Under the pieces are notes generated by a model. The model did not search any database and was not told where the DNA came from. It worked only from the letters and a program-made list of their open reading frames with translations. From Microcystis viridis FACHB-1342 (lineage in GTDB: Bacteria > Cyanobacteriota > Cyanobacteriia > Cyanobacteriales > Microcystaceae): 64,000 nucleotides of DNA. How positions within the stretch are numbered: position 1 is the stretch's first letter; each line of letters starts with the position of its first letter. The position numbers and the translations under genes are program-made. Location: the NCBI RefSeq assembly GCF_014698335.1, contig NZ_JACJSV010000001.1:124001-188000 (forward strand). The letters are read 5' to 3'. Shown here one piece after another: positions 38,405 through 47,534 of this stretch.

Positions 38405-38759
38405 CAAGTTGTTGAGGAGATGCAAATACACCGCAGCATCTCTTTGTCTTTGATTTTCTGTGTCCAGATCGCTCATAGGTTTAGATGTTACTCTGATGAT
38501 TCAGCCCTAGATGCCCGTTTTGATCGATAGTTATGTTCATATAATACAGGCTAATCTGGGGGATGTGCATAAAAAATCTGCATTAATTTTTGTAAACCTT
38601 GTTAAAATTATCGGTAATTGGTTTGTTAGCATTTGTAGTGCAACCCTGTAGATGATTGTAGGAAAGAGGTTGCTGATGACCGAAGAGACCGATAGGGTAT
38701 CGATCACTGAACTGGTGAGGGCGGTTTTTATATGTACGTTTTGTACTCTAATACATGAA
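38405..38759. repeat. Long direct repeat, copy 2
   Basis: About 355 bp matching 37156-37525. It contains a truncated, promoter-proximal fragment of the 1132-aa gene (roughly its first 24 codons on the minus strand), which has no continuation here because the sequence beyond is unrelated. It sits between the membrane cassette and the M4 protease region. Confidence 0.9.
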
Positions 38760-38880
38760 AAATTTTTAACTTTGTCACTGTATGTACACACTGAAAAAAT
38801 ATTCTGTACATAATGTACATATTCGACAATTTTCGTCAGAATAAATGGACAAGGTTATTTTATCTCGTTTTTGTAACACA

Positions 38881-39579
38881 ATGCCAAAACAGTTAGAAAA
38901 GAAAAAAACAACTGAATTAGAAGATATAGCCATTAGGTTGTCCGGCTCAGACTCGCCCGGTGGCGCAGGAGAGGAGCTTCGCAGCTTCACTAGCTCTCCG
39001 TCCAAAAGCCTTCAGCCCAAACCCGAGCCGGGGGACACTCAGCGAGTCCAATTGCCCACGGATTTGCCAGTTCAATTTGAACTTGTAGATAAGTATCAAT
39101 CGAAATTTACTCAAGCATCCAAATTCAAATATCGCCTCCGACACCAAGGTATCCCTTTATACGGCTCCTCGATCATTGTTGATTTAGACGAAGACAATAA
39201 ATTTTTGTTTGCAAACTCGTCTGAAGTTGCTCAAGATGAAGCTGTAAAAAAAGGATTTCCTGACAAAAATCCGAAAGTTCCTGAAGAAGATTTAAAAGAT
39301 TCGATCTACAAATATTGTCTTAAGAAGGGTGAGCCTATTTCCCGAGAAGCCCTAAAGGATTGTGATATTAATCCCCAGCTTTACTATTATTTCAAACACT
39401 TTTCTAATGGCTCCAGTCACAAGCTATGGAGACTTGTTTATGTTACGAACATTAAAGTTATGGCTCCAACCAGTGGCGGAAAATCTGTTGGAACATCACT
39501 GGAATTAACTGATTATATGATAGATGCCCACACAGGTGAGATAATCCTCGAACTCTCAAATTTGAGAACCTTCTGCTAA
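38881..39579 (+). CDS. M4 metalloprotease propeptide-like (FTP/PepSY) protein
   Basis: A protein resembling the N-terminal prodomain of thermolysin-family proteases: KFKYRLRHQGIPLYGSSIIV is the FTP-like strand-turn, followed by a PepSY-like end LTDYMIDAHTGEII. The catalytic part is in a separate frame downstream. An odd Ser/Gly/Pro-rich segment (SGSDSPGGAGEEL...) near residues 20-45 is GC-rich and looks inserted. I favour the ATG at 38881; an upstream ATG at 38845 lies in the duplicated leader region. It is either an independent inhibitor-like prodomain or the front half of a broken protease gene. Confidence 0.7.
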   Translation: MPKQLEKKKTTELEDIAIRLSGSDSPGGAGEELRSFTSSPSKSLQPKPEPGDTQRVQLPTDLPVQFELVDKYQSKFTQASKFKYRLRHQGIPLYGSSIIVDLDEDNKFLFANSSEVAQDEAVKKGFPDKNPKVPEEDLKDSIYKYCLKKGEPISREALKDCDINPQLYYYFKHFSNGSSHKLWRLVYVTNIKVMAPTSGGKSVGTSLELTDYMIDAHTGEIILELSNLRTFC

Positions 39580-39895
39580 AAGAGTTCTGTCCATAACCTA
39601 CTGCCAAACTGTCTATCGTTTGGAGATATTTACCCAAATATCCCTAACTATTGGGCTGGTTTTGGTAAACTTTTTTTGCATTATTCAAATATAACTCACT
39701 TTTTAACAGGAAATAAGTAGGTAGGTGTTAAAAACTTTCAGACACCACCCTTATTAAGGGGGGATCGACTTTCTGTGGCTTTGCTTTGCCTAAATTCTGG
39801 CAATTTTGCCATCTTGACACATTGGGCGACTTTCTAACAAGATTAATTACTTAACCACTGACTGGAACTTATAAATTTATCGGGGGCAAAAACTC
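39580..39895. other. Gap between protease prodomain and catalytic domain
   Basis: 316 bp without an open frame linking the two protease parts. Includes a CACCACCCTTATTAAGGGGGGAT stretch, a form of the CCCCCTTA...AAGGGGG repeat found at 60665. In intact M4 genes these domains are contiguous, so this could be an insertion that split the gene. Confidence 0.5.
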
Positions 39896-40570
39896 ATGTT
39901 CTGCACAGAATGCCATGGCGCACCATCTAATGGTAACTGCGGGCTTCCACAAACTTATAATTTGAGATATAGAGATTATTCCTCTAATATCACTCTCACT
40001 GACCACTCATTAGTCGATGATCCTTGTCACGATTCTTGCCAACAAGCTCGCAATAATGTTGAAACCGTTGCCCAGTTTATCAACAGTCCCACCAGTAAAT
40101 TCAAGCCACTAGATAGATATGAAGCTATCATTAATGTTGCCAGCATAAAGCATCGCTTTTGCCCTGCCGCATGGTACACAAAACGAGCCTTATTTGCACA
40201 AAGACTAATTGATGGCAGAAACCGTTCCTATGGAACCGATATCACAGTAGTAGCGCATGAATTTTGTCATGGTTTAATTCAGCAAATTGAGGAAGGAGAT
40301 AATGAGTTTACAGAAAAAAAAGCACTTGAAGAATCTTTTTGTGATATATTTGCGGTTTTAGTGCGTAACTATCATAGGGATGATGGTTGTTATCGGAATA
40401 ATCCTCATAATTGGCTGTGGGATGTGGGAGAAAACTTTCAAGAAGGAACTGGATCCCTGAGACGATTAGATACATTACTTTCTTTAAGGTTTACAGATGC
40501 AGGGTCTGTCTATGGACAAATTGATTGGAATACGGCCGAGAATTATCATGAACTTTCCTTGATTCTATAG
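39896..40570 (+). pseudogene. M4 (thermolysin-family) metalloprotease catalytic domain, frameshifted
   Basis: The zinc site HEFCH (in VVAHEFCHGLIQQ) and the third ligand region ALEESFCDIFAVLV match the M4 HExxH...E pattern. NWLWDVGENFQEGTGSLRRL follows thermolysin order. The frame stops at 40568-40570, and the expected C-terminal continuation (FYSHAFYRLMTIHNT) lies in the adjacent frame, so a single-base indel near 40562 truncates it. Without the C-terminal helical domain it is probably inactive, unless the shift is programmed or a sequencing error. Confidence 0.75.
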
Positions 40571-40805
40571 TCATGCTTTTTATCGATTGATGACAATTCA
40601 TAACACTGTCATCAATGGACAGCCTCTTTTTAATGGCGAATTTGCTCTTAATCTATTCGGCGCTGTTCTAGAAGATATTTCCGAGCTCGATAGTTTCTCT
40701 GAGAGTCGTAGAGTATTTGAAAAAAGAGCCGAAGTATCACTTAACGCTTCTCCTCACCAATTAGATGCTATTGATCAAGCATTTATTGATGTAGGAATTA
40801 AGTAA
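40563..40805 (+). pseudogene. C-terminal part of the frameshifted M4 protease
   Basis: Reading in the frame one base later gives FYSHAFYRLMTIHNTVING, then LFNGEFALNLFGAVLEDI and a C-terminal HQLDAIDQAFIDVGIK. This matches the helical domain at the end of M4 enzymes (usually ending in a D-x-W/A-x-x-V-G-I pattern). A TTG/ATG at 40587/40590 could start an independent 70-residue protein, but homology shows it is the tail of the preceding gene. Confidence 0.72.
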
Positions 40806-40808
40806 ATA

Positions 40809-41645
40809 TTAGCTAACTAAATTGACTGTTAAGCAATCGCTTGGCACTTTTTTAATGTCAGTTTTAAAAAGCCATTTAACCAAGGGATTACCATTTTGTT
40901 CCAAGCGGGCAGTTAAATTTAACTTAGTCCTCACCAATTGCATATTCTTAGGGACTTTGACAATCATGTGCATAAATTTACTTCCTTGAACTCCTTTTCC
41001 CTGTGCTTTTCGATATTCCCAATCAGCCTTATATTCCCCAACTCCTGTGGCTATAATTGTTGGTTGTAATTCGGGGTATTCTAGGGCAAAATCTGTTCCT
41101 CCTAAACTTGCCTGAGCTTCCTTAAACTTGATATTGGGGGACAGACTAACTTTACAGTTACGCTTGATTTCCTGATTGATTTCCAACGGATATAGATCAA
41201 AAGCAATAGCCCGGTTTTGTTGATTATCGGGCAGTAAATCAACAGAAAATTTAGCTTGAGTAATTTGAAATTTATCTTCTCCACTATTACGAAGAGAACA
41301 GGCAAAACGGACTAAAAAAAACTTTGCCTCATTCTGTTTTACCTTTAACCAAGAGGGAATTGCACCAGAATAAAGTTTAGCTAATGGCCAAACTTCTGGT
41401 TGTCCGATGCTAACAATTGGTACATAGCTGGGCTGTGAGGGAGGTGAGATAAATCTAAAATTTTCTTCCGCAAGAGGTGACATAAATCCAAAATTTTCTT
41501 CCGCAAGAGGTGACATAAATCTAAATTTTTCTTCCGCAAGAGGTGACATAAATCTAAATTTTTCTTCCGCAATTTGTTCGTTGTCCAATTCTAGTGGCCC
41601 TTGCCAAAGAATATGCTGAATTGTTTCAGGAGTAGATAATAACAT
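40809..41645 (-). CDS. Unknown protein with 11-residue tandem repeat (278 aa)
   Basis: Not recognised. Near the N-terminus, four copies of an 11-residue unit (LAEEKFRFMSP and variants such as LAEENFGFMSP) come from a 33-bp tandem repeat. The remainder is beta-rich (FFLVRFACSLRNSGEDKFQI, KFMHMIVKVPKNMQLVRTKL). No signal peptide or membrane segment. It ends 3 bp from the end of the protease remnant on the opposite strand and forms the right edge of the accessory island before dnaN. Confidence 0.75.
   Translation of the reverse strand: MLLSTPETIQHILWQGPLELDNEQIAEEKFRFMSPLAEEKFRFMSPLAEENFGFMSPLAEENFRFISPPSQPSYVPIVSIGQPEVWPLAKLYSGAIPSWLKVKQNEAKFFLVRFACSLRNSGEDKFQITQAKFSVDLLPDNQQNRAIAFDLYPLEINQEIKRNCKVSLSPNIKFKEAQASLGGTDFALEYPELQPTIIATGVGEYKADWEYRKAQGKGVQGSKFMHMIVKVPKNMQLVRTKLNLTARLEQNGNPLVKWLFKTDIKKVPSDCLTVNLVS
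41448..41576 (-). repeat. 33-bp in-frame tandem repeat x4
   Basis: Four nearly identical 33-bp units (TTCTTCCGCAAGAGGTGACA core on the plus strand) encode 11-residue repeats in the 278-aa protein. Length change would keep frame. Confidence 0.88.
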
Positions 41646-41800
41646 ATCAATTCAATCCGTTAACTTGTTCAATTATCAACAGTATATCGCCAAAATAGAG
41701 AAAATAAACCCAATCCTTTGGCGAGAAAATAGGATTGAGTTAACAGGATCAAAAATGGGATAGGTTAAAAACAGATCCCACAGTTCCAATTAAGTCAGAA

Positions 41801-42949
41801 CTACTGACGAATTTGTACCGGCATCACCAAATAGGTCATCTTTAAACCTCCCAAGGGGGTAAAAATAACCGGTTGGGTACTAGCATTTAACTGCATTTGG
41901 ATATCATTATTGGGTAAAGCCTTCAAACCGTCCATCAAATATTTAACATTAAAGGCAATATCGCCACTTTCTCCCTGAATTTCCGCCGCCATGGACTCTT
42001 TGGCGCTACCTAAATCGGGAGATTCCACCGCTAGGGATAAACGGTCATTTTCGCTATCGAGACTAAACTTGACTAAATTATTCTTTTGGTCTGATAAAAC
42101 CGCCACTAATTCCAAACAACGGATTAACTGTTTGCGGTCTAAAACCAAAGAACGCTCGAAGGATTTAGGAATTAACTGATTATAAGTGGGATAGGCCCCT
42201 TCTAACTTACGACTGGTTAACCTCTGTTCCCCCATTTCAAAGATGACTTGAGAATCATCCACATGCAGAGTAATAGTCTCGATATTTTGTTTTGTTGCCA
42301 TCATTCTTTCCAATTCTCGCAGGGCCCGGGCCGGAATGGTGACATTAAAGCCACCAGAGGCACTTTCCACCTCCTCTAGGGGAGTTTGTACCACCGCTAA
42401 ACGATGACCGTCCGTAGCGGCAAATTCTAGACAATCGACGGTTTTAGTTAAATGTACCCCCGTCAACACCTGTTTAGTTTCATCGCCACTAGCGGCAAAC
42501 AATGCACCTTTTAGTCCCTCTGTCAAGGCAACTATAGGTAAATTAACAATTTCTCCATCGGCCACCGTGGGCAATTCTGGGAACTCATCGGCTTTCATGC
42601 CGCGAATTTGGAACTGTGCCGAGGCAGTTTTCAGGAAAGCGAGACTATGCTCCTCATCATTCTCGCTTTCTTCCACAGAGATAGTGATTTCCCCTTCTCC
42701 CAAACGAGAGACAATATCGTTAAGTAATTTTGCCGGCAGGGTAATTTTGCCCCCTTCCACCACCTCGGCCCGAAAACTGGTGCGAATCCCTAAACTCAAA
42801 TCAAAAGCAGTCAGGCTAATTTCGCCCTTTTCCTCATCGGCACAAAAGAGAACATTGCCCAACACCGGATGGGTAGGACGACTGGCAACGGCCCGACTAA
42901 CTAGGGATAAATTGCTGTTGAGTTCGCTTTGACTACTGGTAAATTTCAT
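41801..42949 (-). CDS. dnaN: DNA polymerase III beta subunit (sliding clamp)
   Basis: A 382-residue sliding clamp. Recognisable pieces are MKFTSSQSELNSNLSLVSRAVASR at the start, the middle DGHRLAVVQTPL motif, and a C-terminal GLKMTYLVMPVQIRQ (family ends MPM/PVR-like). It forms the dimeric ring that tethers polymerase. In cyanobacteria the replication origin is commonly next to dnaN, which matters for the DnaA-box cluster at 44321. Confidence 0.97.
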   Translation of the reverse strand: MKFTSSQSELNSNLSLVSRAVASRPTHPVLGNVLFCADEEKGEISLTAFDLSLGIRTSFRAEVVEGGKITLPAKLLNDIVSRLGEGEITISVEESENDEEHSLAFLKTASAQFQIRGMKADEFPELPTVADGEIVNLPIVALTEGLKGALFAASGDETKQVLTGVHLTKTVDCLEFAATDGHRLAVVQTPLEEVESASGGFNVTIPARALRELERMMATKQNIETITLHVDDSQVIFEMGEQRLTSRKLEGAYPTYNQLIPKSFERSLVLDRKQLIRCLELVAVLSDQKNNLVKFSLDSENDRLSLAVESPDLGSAKESMAAEIQGESGDIAFNVKYLMDGLKALPNNDIQMQLNASTQPVIFTPLGGLKMTYLVMPVQIRQ

Positions 42950-42971
42950 CGAAAATTTTGGGTCTGAAACC

Positions 42972-44258
42972 CCGTCGTTCTACGACGGCTTTACTGTTAA
43001 ATATTAGCACATTTACGAAATATATGCTAAAATGTGAGGTATGGAAAAAGCCTATTCGTTTCGATTTTACCCCACACCAACACAAGAGTCGCTATTGCGG
43101 CGCACATTGGGCTGTGTAAGATTAGTTTACAACAAAGCTCTCCACGAACGAACACAAGCTTGGTACGAAAAGCAAGAAAGAGTAGGCTACGCTCAAACTT
43201 CTTCAATGCTAACCGAGTGGAAAAAACAAGAAGAATTAAACTTTCTCAATCAAGTAAGCTGTGTACCTTTACAACAAGGGTTAAGACACCTACAAACAGC
43301 TTTTACTAACTTCTTTGCTGGTCGTACTAAGTATCCTAACTTTAAGAAAAAACATCAAGGAGGAAGTGCCGAATTTACTAAGTCTGCTTTTAAATTTAAA
43401 GACAAACAAATCTATTTAGCCAAATGCACAGAACCCTTACCTATTCGATGGTCAAGACAAATCCCAGAAAGCTGTGAACCAAGCACAGTAACAGTCAGAT
43501 TACATCCTTCTGGACGTTGGCATATCTCAATTAGATTTGATGACCCAACAATTAAGCCTTTACCAGTAACAGATAAAGCCATCGGAATTGACTTAGGAAT
43601 TAGTAGCCTCGTGATTACCAGCGATGGTGATAAAGTATCTAATCCTAAGCACTTTAAAAAGCATTATCAGAGACTGCGAAAGGCACAAAAAAGCCTTTCT
43701 AGAAAACAGAAAGGCTCAAAAAATCGGGAAAAAGCGAGAATCGAAGTAGCCAGAATTCACGCCCAAATTACTGATAGCAGAAAAGACCATTTACATAAGC
43801 TAACCACTCAATTAGTTCGGGAAAACCAAACGATTGTGGTTGAGAATTTAGCCGTCAAGAATATGGTCAAAAACCCCAAGTTATCTCAGGCAATATCTGA
43901 CGTTAGTTGGGGAGAAATCACTCGACAATTAGCCTATAAATGCCGTTGGTACGGCAGAAATTACATCGAAATAGATAGATGGTTTCCTAGCTCTAAAAGG
44001 TGTAGTAATTGCGGGCATATTGTCGAAAAGATGCCGTTAAATGTTCGAGAATGGGATTGTCCAGACTGTGGGACACACCATGACCGAGATGTTAACGCTA
44101 GTAAAAATATTTTGGCCGCAGGGCTTGCGGTGTCAGTCTGTAGAGCGACCATAAGACCAGAACAGAGTAAATCTGTTAAGGCAGGTGCGGAACCCCGCAA
44201 GGGAAAGAAGCAGAAACCTAAATCGTGAGGTTTGGGAATCGCCGTCCGTTTTACGGCG
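42972..44258 (+). mobile_element. IS200/IS605-group element carrying only tnpB
   Basis: Terminal palindromes bound a single tnpB gene: CCGTCG-TTCTA-CGACGG at 42972-42988 and CGCCGT-n7-ACGGCG at 44240-44258. No tnpA (Y1 transposase) is present. The element inserted between dnaN and the DnaA-box cluster. Exact ends cannot be fixed without an empty-site comparison. The right-end hairpin just past the tnpB stop is where TnpB guide RNAs (omega/reRNA) normally end. Confidence 0.75.
43041..44228 (+). CDS. tnpB: TnpB RNA-guided endonuclease (IS605 OrfB family)
   Basis: A 395-residue TnpB. The RuvC catalytic residues are all visible: Asp in AIGIDLGISSLV, Glu in TIVVENLAVKNM and Asp in CGTHHDRDVNASKN. 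The zinc ribbon has CSNCG and CPDCG. It is full length with no frameshift, so it could be an active RNA-guided nuclease. The C-terminal coding region and following hairpin should encode the guide RNA scaffold. It is intact despite the absence of tnpA. Confidence 0.93.
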   Translation: MEKAYSFRFYPTPTQESLLRRTLGCVRLVYNKALHERTQAWYEKQERVGYAQTSSMLTEWKKQEELNFLNQVSCVPLQQGLRHLQTAFTNFFAGRTKYPNFKKKHQGGSAEFTKSAFKFKDKQIYLAKCTEPLPIRWSRQIPESCEPSTVTVRLHPSGRWHISIRFDDPTIKPLPVTDKAIGIDLGISSLVITSDGDKVSNPKHFKKHYQRLRKAQKSLSRKQKGSKNREKARIEVARIHAQITDSRKDHLHKLTTQLVRENQTIVVENLAVKNMVKNPKLSQAISDVSWGEITRQLAYKCRWYGRNYIEIDRWFPSSKRCSNCGHIVEKMPLNVREWDCPDCGTHHDRDVNASKNILAAGLAVSVCRATIRPEQSKSVKAGAEPRKGKKQKPKS

Positions 44259-44693
44259 GCGAGGATGTCAAAGCAGGAATAGTTTTTTTGTACGCTAAGA
44301 AATAATAGCAAGAATTCCCCTGTGGAAAATCTGTGGAAAACCGGAGCTTTTTTTGATCGCTCTTTCCGGTCTAAAATCTATCAATAGCAATAACTTCGCC
44401 CATTGCTAGGTTTTTCTGGCAATTCTGAAAAGATTGTGGAAAAATTGTCAAAGTGGAAGGAACCACTCCAGACACAGAGGACACAAAGATTGATCGATCA
44501 TATAGTAAGTTAAACTTATCACACAGAACCCAGAAGAGCCGAGACTTGAGCCGACCAGCGCCTTTCTTAGGGAAAAAATTGCGTAAAATGTAGGCTGGTG
44601 ATCTTTAAAATGGAACAAGCAGCAGGAAATTAACAAAACAAAACTCCGGGCATTCCCCGGAATCGATAGACTCAAATAGACAAGGAGACAGGA
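44229..44693. other. tnpB-hemL intergenic region
   Basis: 465 bp containing the element's right-end hairpin, the DnaA boxes, and a CCGGGCATTCCCCGG hairpin near 44646-44660 close to hemL. AAGGAG at ~44682-44687 is hemL's ribosome site. No gene. Confidence 0.6.
44321..44443 (-). other. Candidate oriC: cluster of three DnaA boxes near dnaN
   Basis: Three identical TGTGGAAAA nonamers (reverse of TTTTCCACA) at 44321-44329, 44332-44340 and 44435-44443 lie in a noncoding gap. The first two are 11 bp apart, one helical turn, suiting cooperative DnaA binding. The expected number by chance in this 465-bp gap is about 0.004. They lie between dnaN and hemL, separated from dnaN by the TnpB insertion. The function is an inference from motif and position. 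Confidence 0.6.
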
Positions 44694-45995
44694 TTGGTTA
44701 GCACATCTTCGTATCAAACAACAAAATCGAAAGAAATCTTTACAGCCGCTCAAAAATTAATGCCGGGGGGTGTAAGTTCCCCCGTGCGGGCCTTTAAATC
44801 CGTCGGTGGTCAACCCATCGTTTTTGAAGGCGTCAAAGGGGCCTATATTCGCGACGTGGACGGTAACGAATACATCGACTATGTGGGAACTTGGGGACCG
44901 GCTATCTGTGGTCATGCCCATCCCGAAGTGATTGCCGCCCTGCACCAGGCCCTAGACAAAGGGACCAGTTTTGGCGCTCCCTGTGTCCAGGAAAATATTC
45001 TCGCTGAAATGGTGATTGATGCCGTTCCCAGCATTGAAATGGTGCGTTTTGTCAATTCCGGCACCGAAGCCTGTATGTCCGTCCTGCGCTTAATGCGGGC
45101 TTTTACCGGCCGGGATAAAATCATCAAATTCGAGGGCTGTTACCACGGTCATGCCGATATGTTCCTGGTTAAAGCCGGCTCTGGTGTAGCCACCCTGGGT
45201 TTACCCGACTCGCCGGGGGTTCCCAAAACCACCACTAACAACACTTTAACCGCCCCCTACAATGACCTGGAAGCGGTAAAAGCCCTCTTTGTCGAAAATC
45301 CCGACTCGATTGCCGGGGTGATTTTAGAGCCAGTGGTGGGTAATGCCGGCTTTATCGTGCCGGATGCTGGCTTTTTAGAGGGATTGCGGGAATTAACCAA
45401 GGAATACGGGGCCCTGTTAATGTTTGATGAGGTAATGACCGGATTTCGCATCGCCTACGGTGGCGCTCAGGAAAAATTCGGCATTACCCCCGATTTAACC
45501 ACCCTCGGCAAAGTTATCGGCGGTGGGCTGCCAGTGGGGGCCTACGGCGGTCGGGCCGATATTATGGCGATGGTGGCTCCGGCCGGCCCGATGTACCAAG
45601 CGGGAACCTTATCCGGCAACCCTTTGGCCATGACAGCAGGAATTAAAACCCTCGAGTTACTCCAGCGCCCCGGCACCTACGAATATCTCAATAAAGTGAC
45701 CAAATCCTTAACTGAAGGGCTGCTGAAAGTGGCCAGAGAGGCTGGTCACAGCGTTTCTGGAGGTTATATTAGTGCCATGTTCGGAATGTTTTTCACTGGC
45801 TCCCCCGTGCATAACTATGAAGATGCCAAAAAGGCCGATGTGGCTAAATTCGGTCGTTTTCACCGGGGAATGTTAGAAAGAGGCGTTTATCTAGCTCCTT
45901 CCCAGTTTGAAGCTGGTTTTACTTCCTTAGCTCACACAGAGGCCGATATCGAACGGACTTTGGCCGCCGCTAAAGAGGTTTTAGCAAGTTTATAG
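44694..45995 (+). CDS. hemL: Glutamate-1-semialdehyde 2,1-aminomutase
   Basis: PLP enzyme making 5-aminolevulinate, the first committed tetrapyrrole precursor for chlorophyll and haem. The PLP lysine lies in [32 protein letters not shown] is the usual N-terminal motif and [14 protein letters not shown] holds the PLP-contact Asp. The start is a TTG at 44694, supported by AAGGAG 6 bases upstream and by the N-terminal length of the family (433 aa). No in-frame ATG lies nearby upstream. Confidence 0.97.
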   Translation: MVSTSSYQTTKSKEIFTAAQKLMPGGVSSPVRAFKSVGGQPIVFEGVKGAYIRDVDGNEYIDYVGTWGPAICGHAHPEVIAALHQALDKGTSFGAPCVQENILAEMVIDAVPSIEMVRFVNSGTEACMSVLRLMRAFTGRDKIIKFEGCYHGHADMFLVKAGSGVATLGLPDSPGVPKTTTNNTLTAPYNDLEAVKALFVENPDSIAGVILEPVVGNAGFIVPDAGFLEGLRELTKEYGALLMFDEVMTGFRIAYGGAQEKFGITPDLTTLGKVIGGGLPVGAYGGRADIMAMVAPAGPMYQAGTLSGNPLAMTAGIKTLELLQRPGTYEYLNKVTKSLTEGLLKVAREAGHSVSGGYISAMFGMFFTGSPVHNYEDAKKADVAKFGRFHRGMLERGVYLAPSQFEAGFTSLAHTEADIERTLAAAKEVLASL

Positions 45996-46057
45996 TTAAT
46001 GCCGCTTCGACTGGGAAAATCGATTGATAGAGTCCCAAGTATTGATGAGTTGACATT

Positions 46058-46125
46058 TCCCCGCTTGCAAAAGACGGGGATTCTTATCGGTGAGATCGAG
46101 GGCGGTTTTAACCCTACTCGATCTC
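46058..46125. repeat. Two tandem hairpins after hemL (possible terminator / IS end)
   Basis: TCCCCG...CGGGGA (46058-46080, 11-nt loop) is followed by a perfect 9-bp inverted pair GAGATCGAG/CTCGATCTC (46092-46100, 46117-46125). The second could terminate both convergent genes. The first resembles terminal palindromes of IS200/IS605-type elements and may be a remnant. Confidence 0.6.
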
Positions 46126-46171
46126 GGTAACAATCTATTTTAGAAGGCCTGTCTAGTAGGTTTTCTGACTG

Positions 46172-47506
46172 CTATTTTTCAATTTTATTGGTGAGAGTTC
46201 CCACCACATCAATACCGAGGGTTTGATGGACACTGGCGAGGAATTGATTGACGATTTCGGGATAGACTTTGATCAGGGCAGCCAGGGATTTACCATCACC
46301 ATTATCAACGATATTAACTCGCTCGAGGTGTAATCGTTTAGGAATTTTAATCGCCTCCTCCAGGATAGTTTCTAGCTGTTGAATCAAGAAAATTGCTTCT
46401 GCTTCGCTGCCGGTGTTTTGCCAGACTTCTGCAAATAATTCGTTAACCAAGGCTTCAGCTTTGGCATTTTCTTCAAAAATTGCCGCTTCTCCTCTAGCGC
46501 GGAAAGTTTCAGCTTCCTGCTGCGCTTCTGCGGGTAAAACTTGATCTGCTTGGAGACGTAATCTTTCCAATTCTGCCCTAACCTGTTGCAATTTTTCCTC
46601 AACTATAGCACGTTTTTCCTTAGCGGCAGCAATAGTTATTTCTTCTTCCGATTTTGCCTGTTGTTCCAGTTTTGCTTTTAACTTTCTCAACTCGTTTTCT
46701 TGCTCTAAAATGATAATTTGATCGCGGGTTTTAGCCACGGTTGCCTGTTCCTCACATTCCGCAACTATTTGTTCAGCTTCATTGAGGGCATTTGATTCAG
46801 CAATTTCAGCATCACGCATGACTAAAGCGATTCTTTCCCGTCCGAGGGAGTTAAGATAATCCACGTCATCGGCAACATTTTGAATTTTGAGAGTATCAAT
46901 TTCTAAACCGAGTTTAAACAGATCTTGACTGACGTTACTGGTAATACTTTCGGCAAATTTTAGGCGATCTTCGTTCACTTGTTCGGGGGTCATTGTTGCG
47001 ACTACACCCCGCAAGTTTCCTTCTAAAGTTTCCTTAGCTACGCGAATAATTTCTTCTCGATCTCGATCTAAAAAACGTTCGATCGCATTGCCGACTATTT
47101 CAGGTTTAGAACTAACTTTCACGTTAGCAATTGCCACTATATTCAGGGGAATATTGCCCTTAGAATAGGCATTTTTAATCTCAATTCTGATCGGGGTTGT
47201 GGTGACATCCATGCGTTTAACGGTTTCTAAAATTGGAATACGAATCGCCCGACCCCCCGATACCACTCGATACCCCACATCCTGTCTATCTTTTGATTTG
47301 CGTTTCATCCCACTCAGAATTACCACTTCATTGGGTTTACAAATACACAGAAAAGAATTGATAAACCAAACCGCACCGATCCCCAGAAATATAAATAAAG
47401 CGACGGGAACACTATTCAATAATAAATTGCCAGCACTGTTATTGTTATTGTTGTCGTATTGGTTGGGATTAATTTGGATGAGATAGGAATTATTTTGACT
47501 ATTCAT
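46172..47506 (-). CDS. Flotillin-like SPFH/band 7 protein
   Basis: A 444-residue membrane scaffold protein. One N-terminal helix (VPVALFIFLGIGAVWFINSF, ~33-52) anchors it. A PHB/SPFH domain follows (LSGMKRKSKDRQDVGYRVVSGG to EIDTLKIQNV), then a long Glu/Ala coiled coil (QEAETFRARGEAAIFEENAK). Flotillins organise membrane microdomains. It is immediately followed upstream by an NfeD-like gene, the usual partner. Function in the host is inferred from family. Confidence 0.9.
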   Translation of the reverse strand: MNSQNNSYLIQINPNQYDNNNNNSAGNLLLNSVPVALFIFLGIGAVWFINSFLCICKPNEVVILSGMKRKSKDRQDVGYRVVSGGRAIRIPILETVKRMDVTTTPIRIEIKNAYSKGNIPLNIVAIANVKVSSKPEIVGNAIERFLDRDREEIIRVAKETLEGNLRGVVATMTPEQVNEDRLKFAESITSNVSQDLFKLGLEIDTLKIQNVADDVDYLNSLGRERIALVMRDAEIAESNALNEAEQIVAECEEQATVAKTRDQIIILEQENELRKLKAKLEQQAKSEEEITIAAAKEKRAIVEEKLQQVRAELERLRLQADQVLPAEAQQEAETFRARGEAAIFEENAKAEALVNELFAEVWQNTGSEAEAIFLIQQLETILEEAIKIPKRLHLERVNIVDNGDGKSLAALIKVYPEIVNQFLASVHQTLGIDVVGTLTNKIEK

Positions 47507-47534
47507 AGTTAGTTACCCTTTGGTTTAGAAGAAA

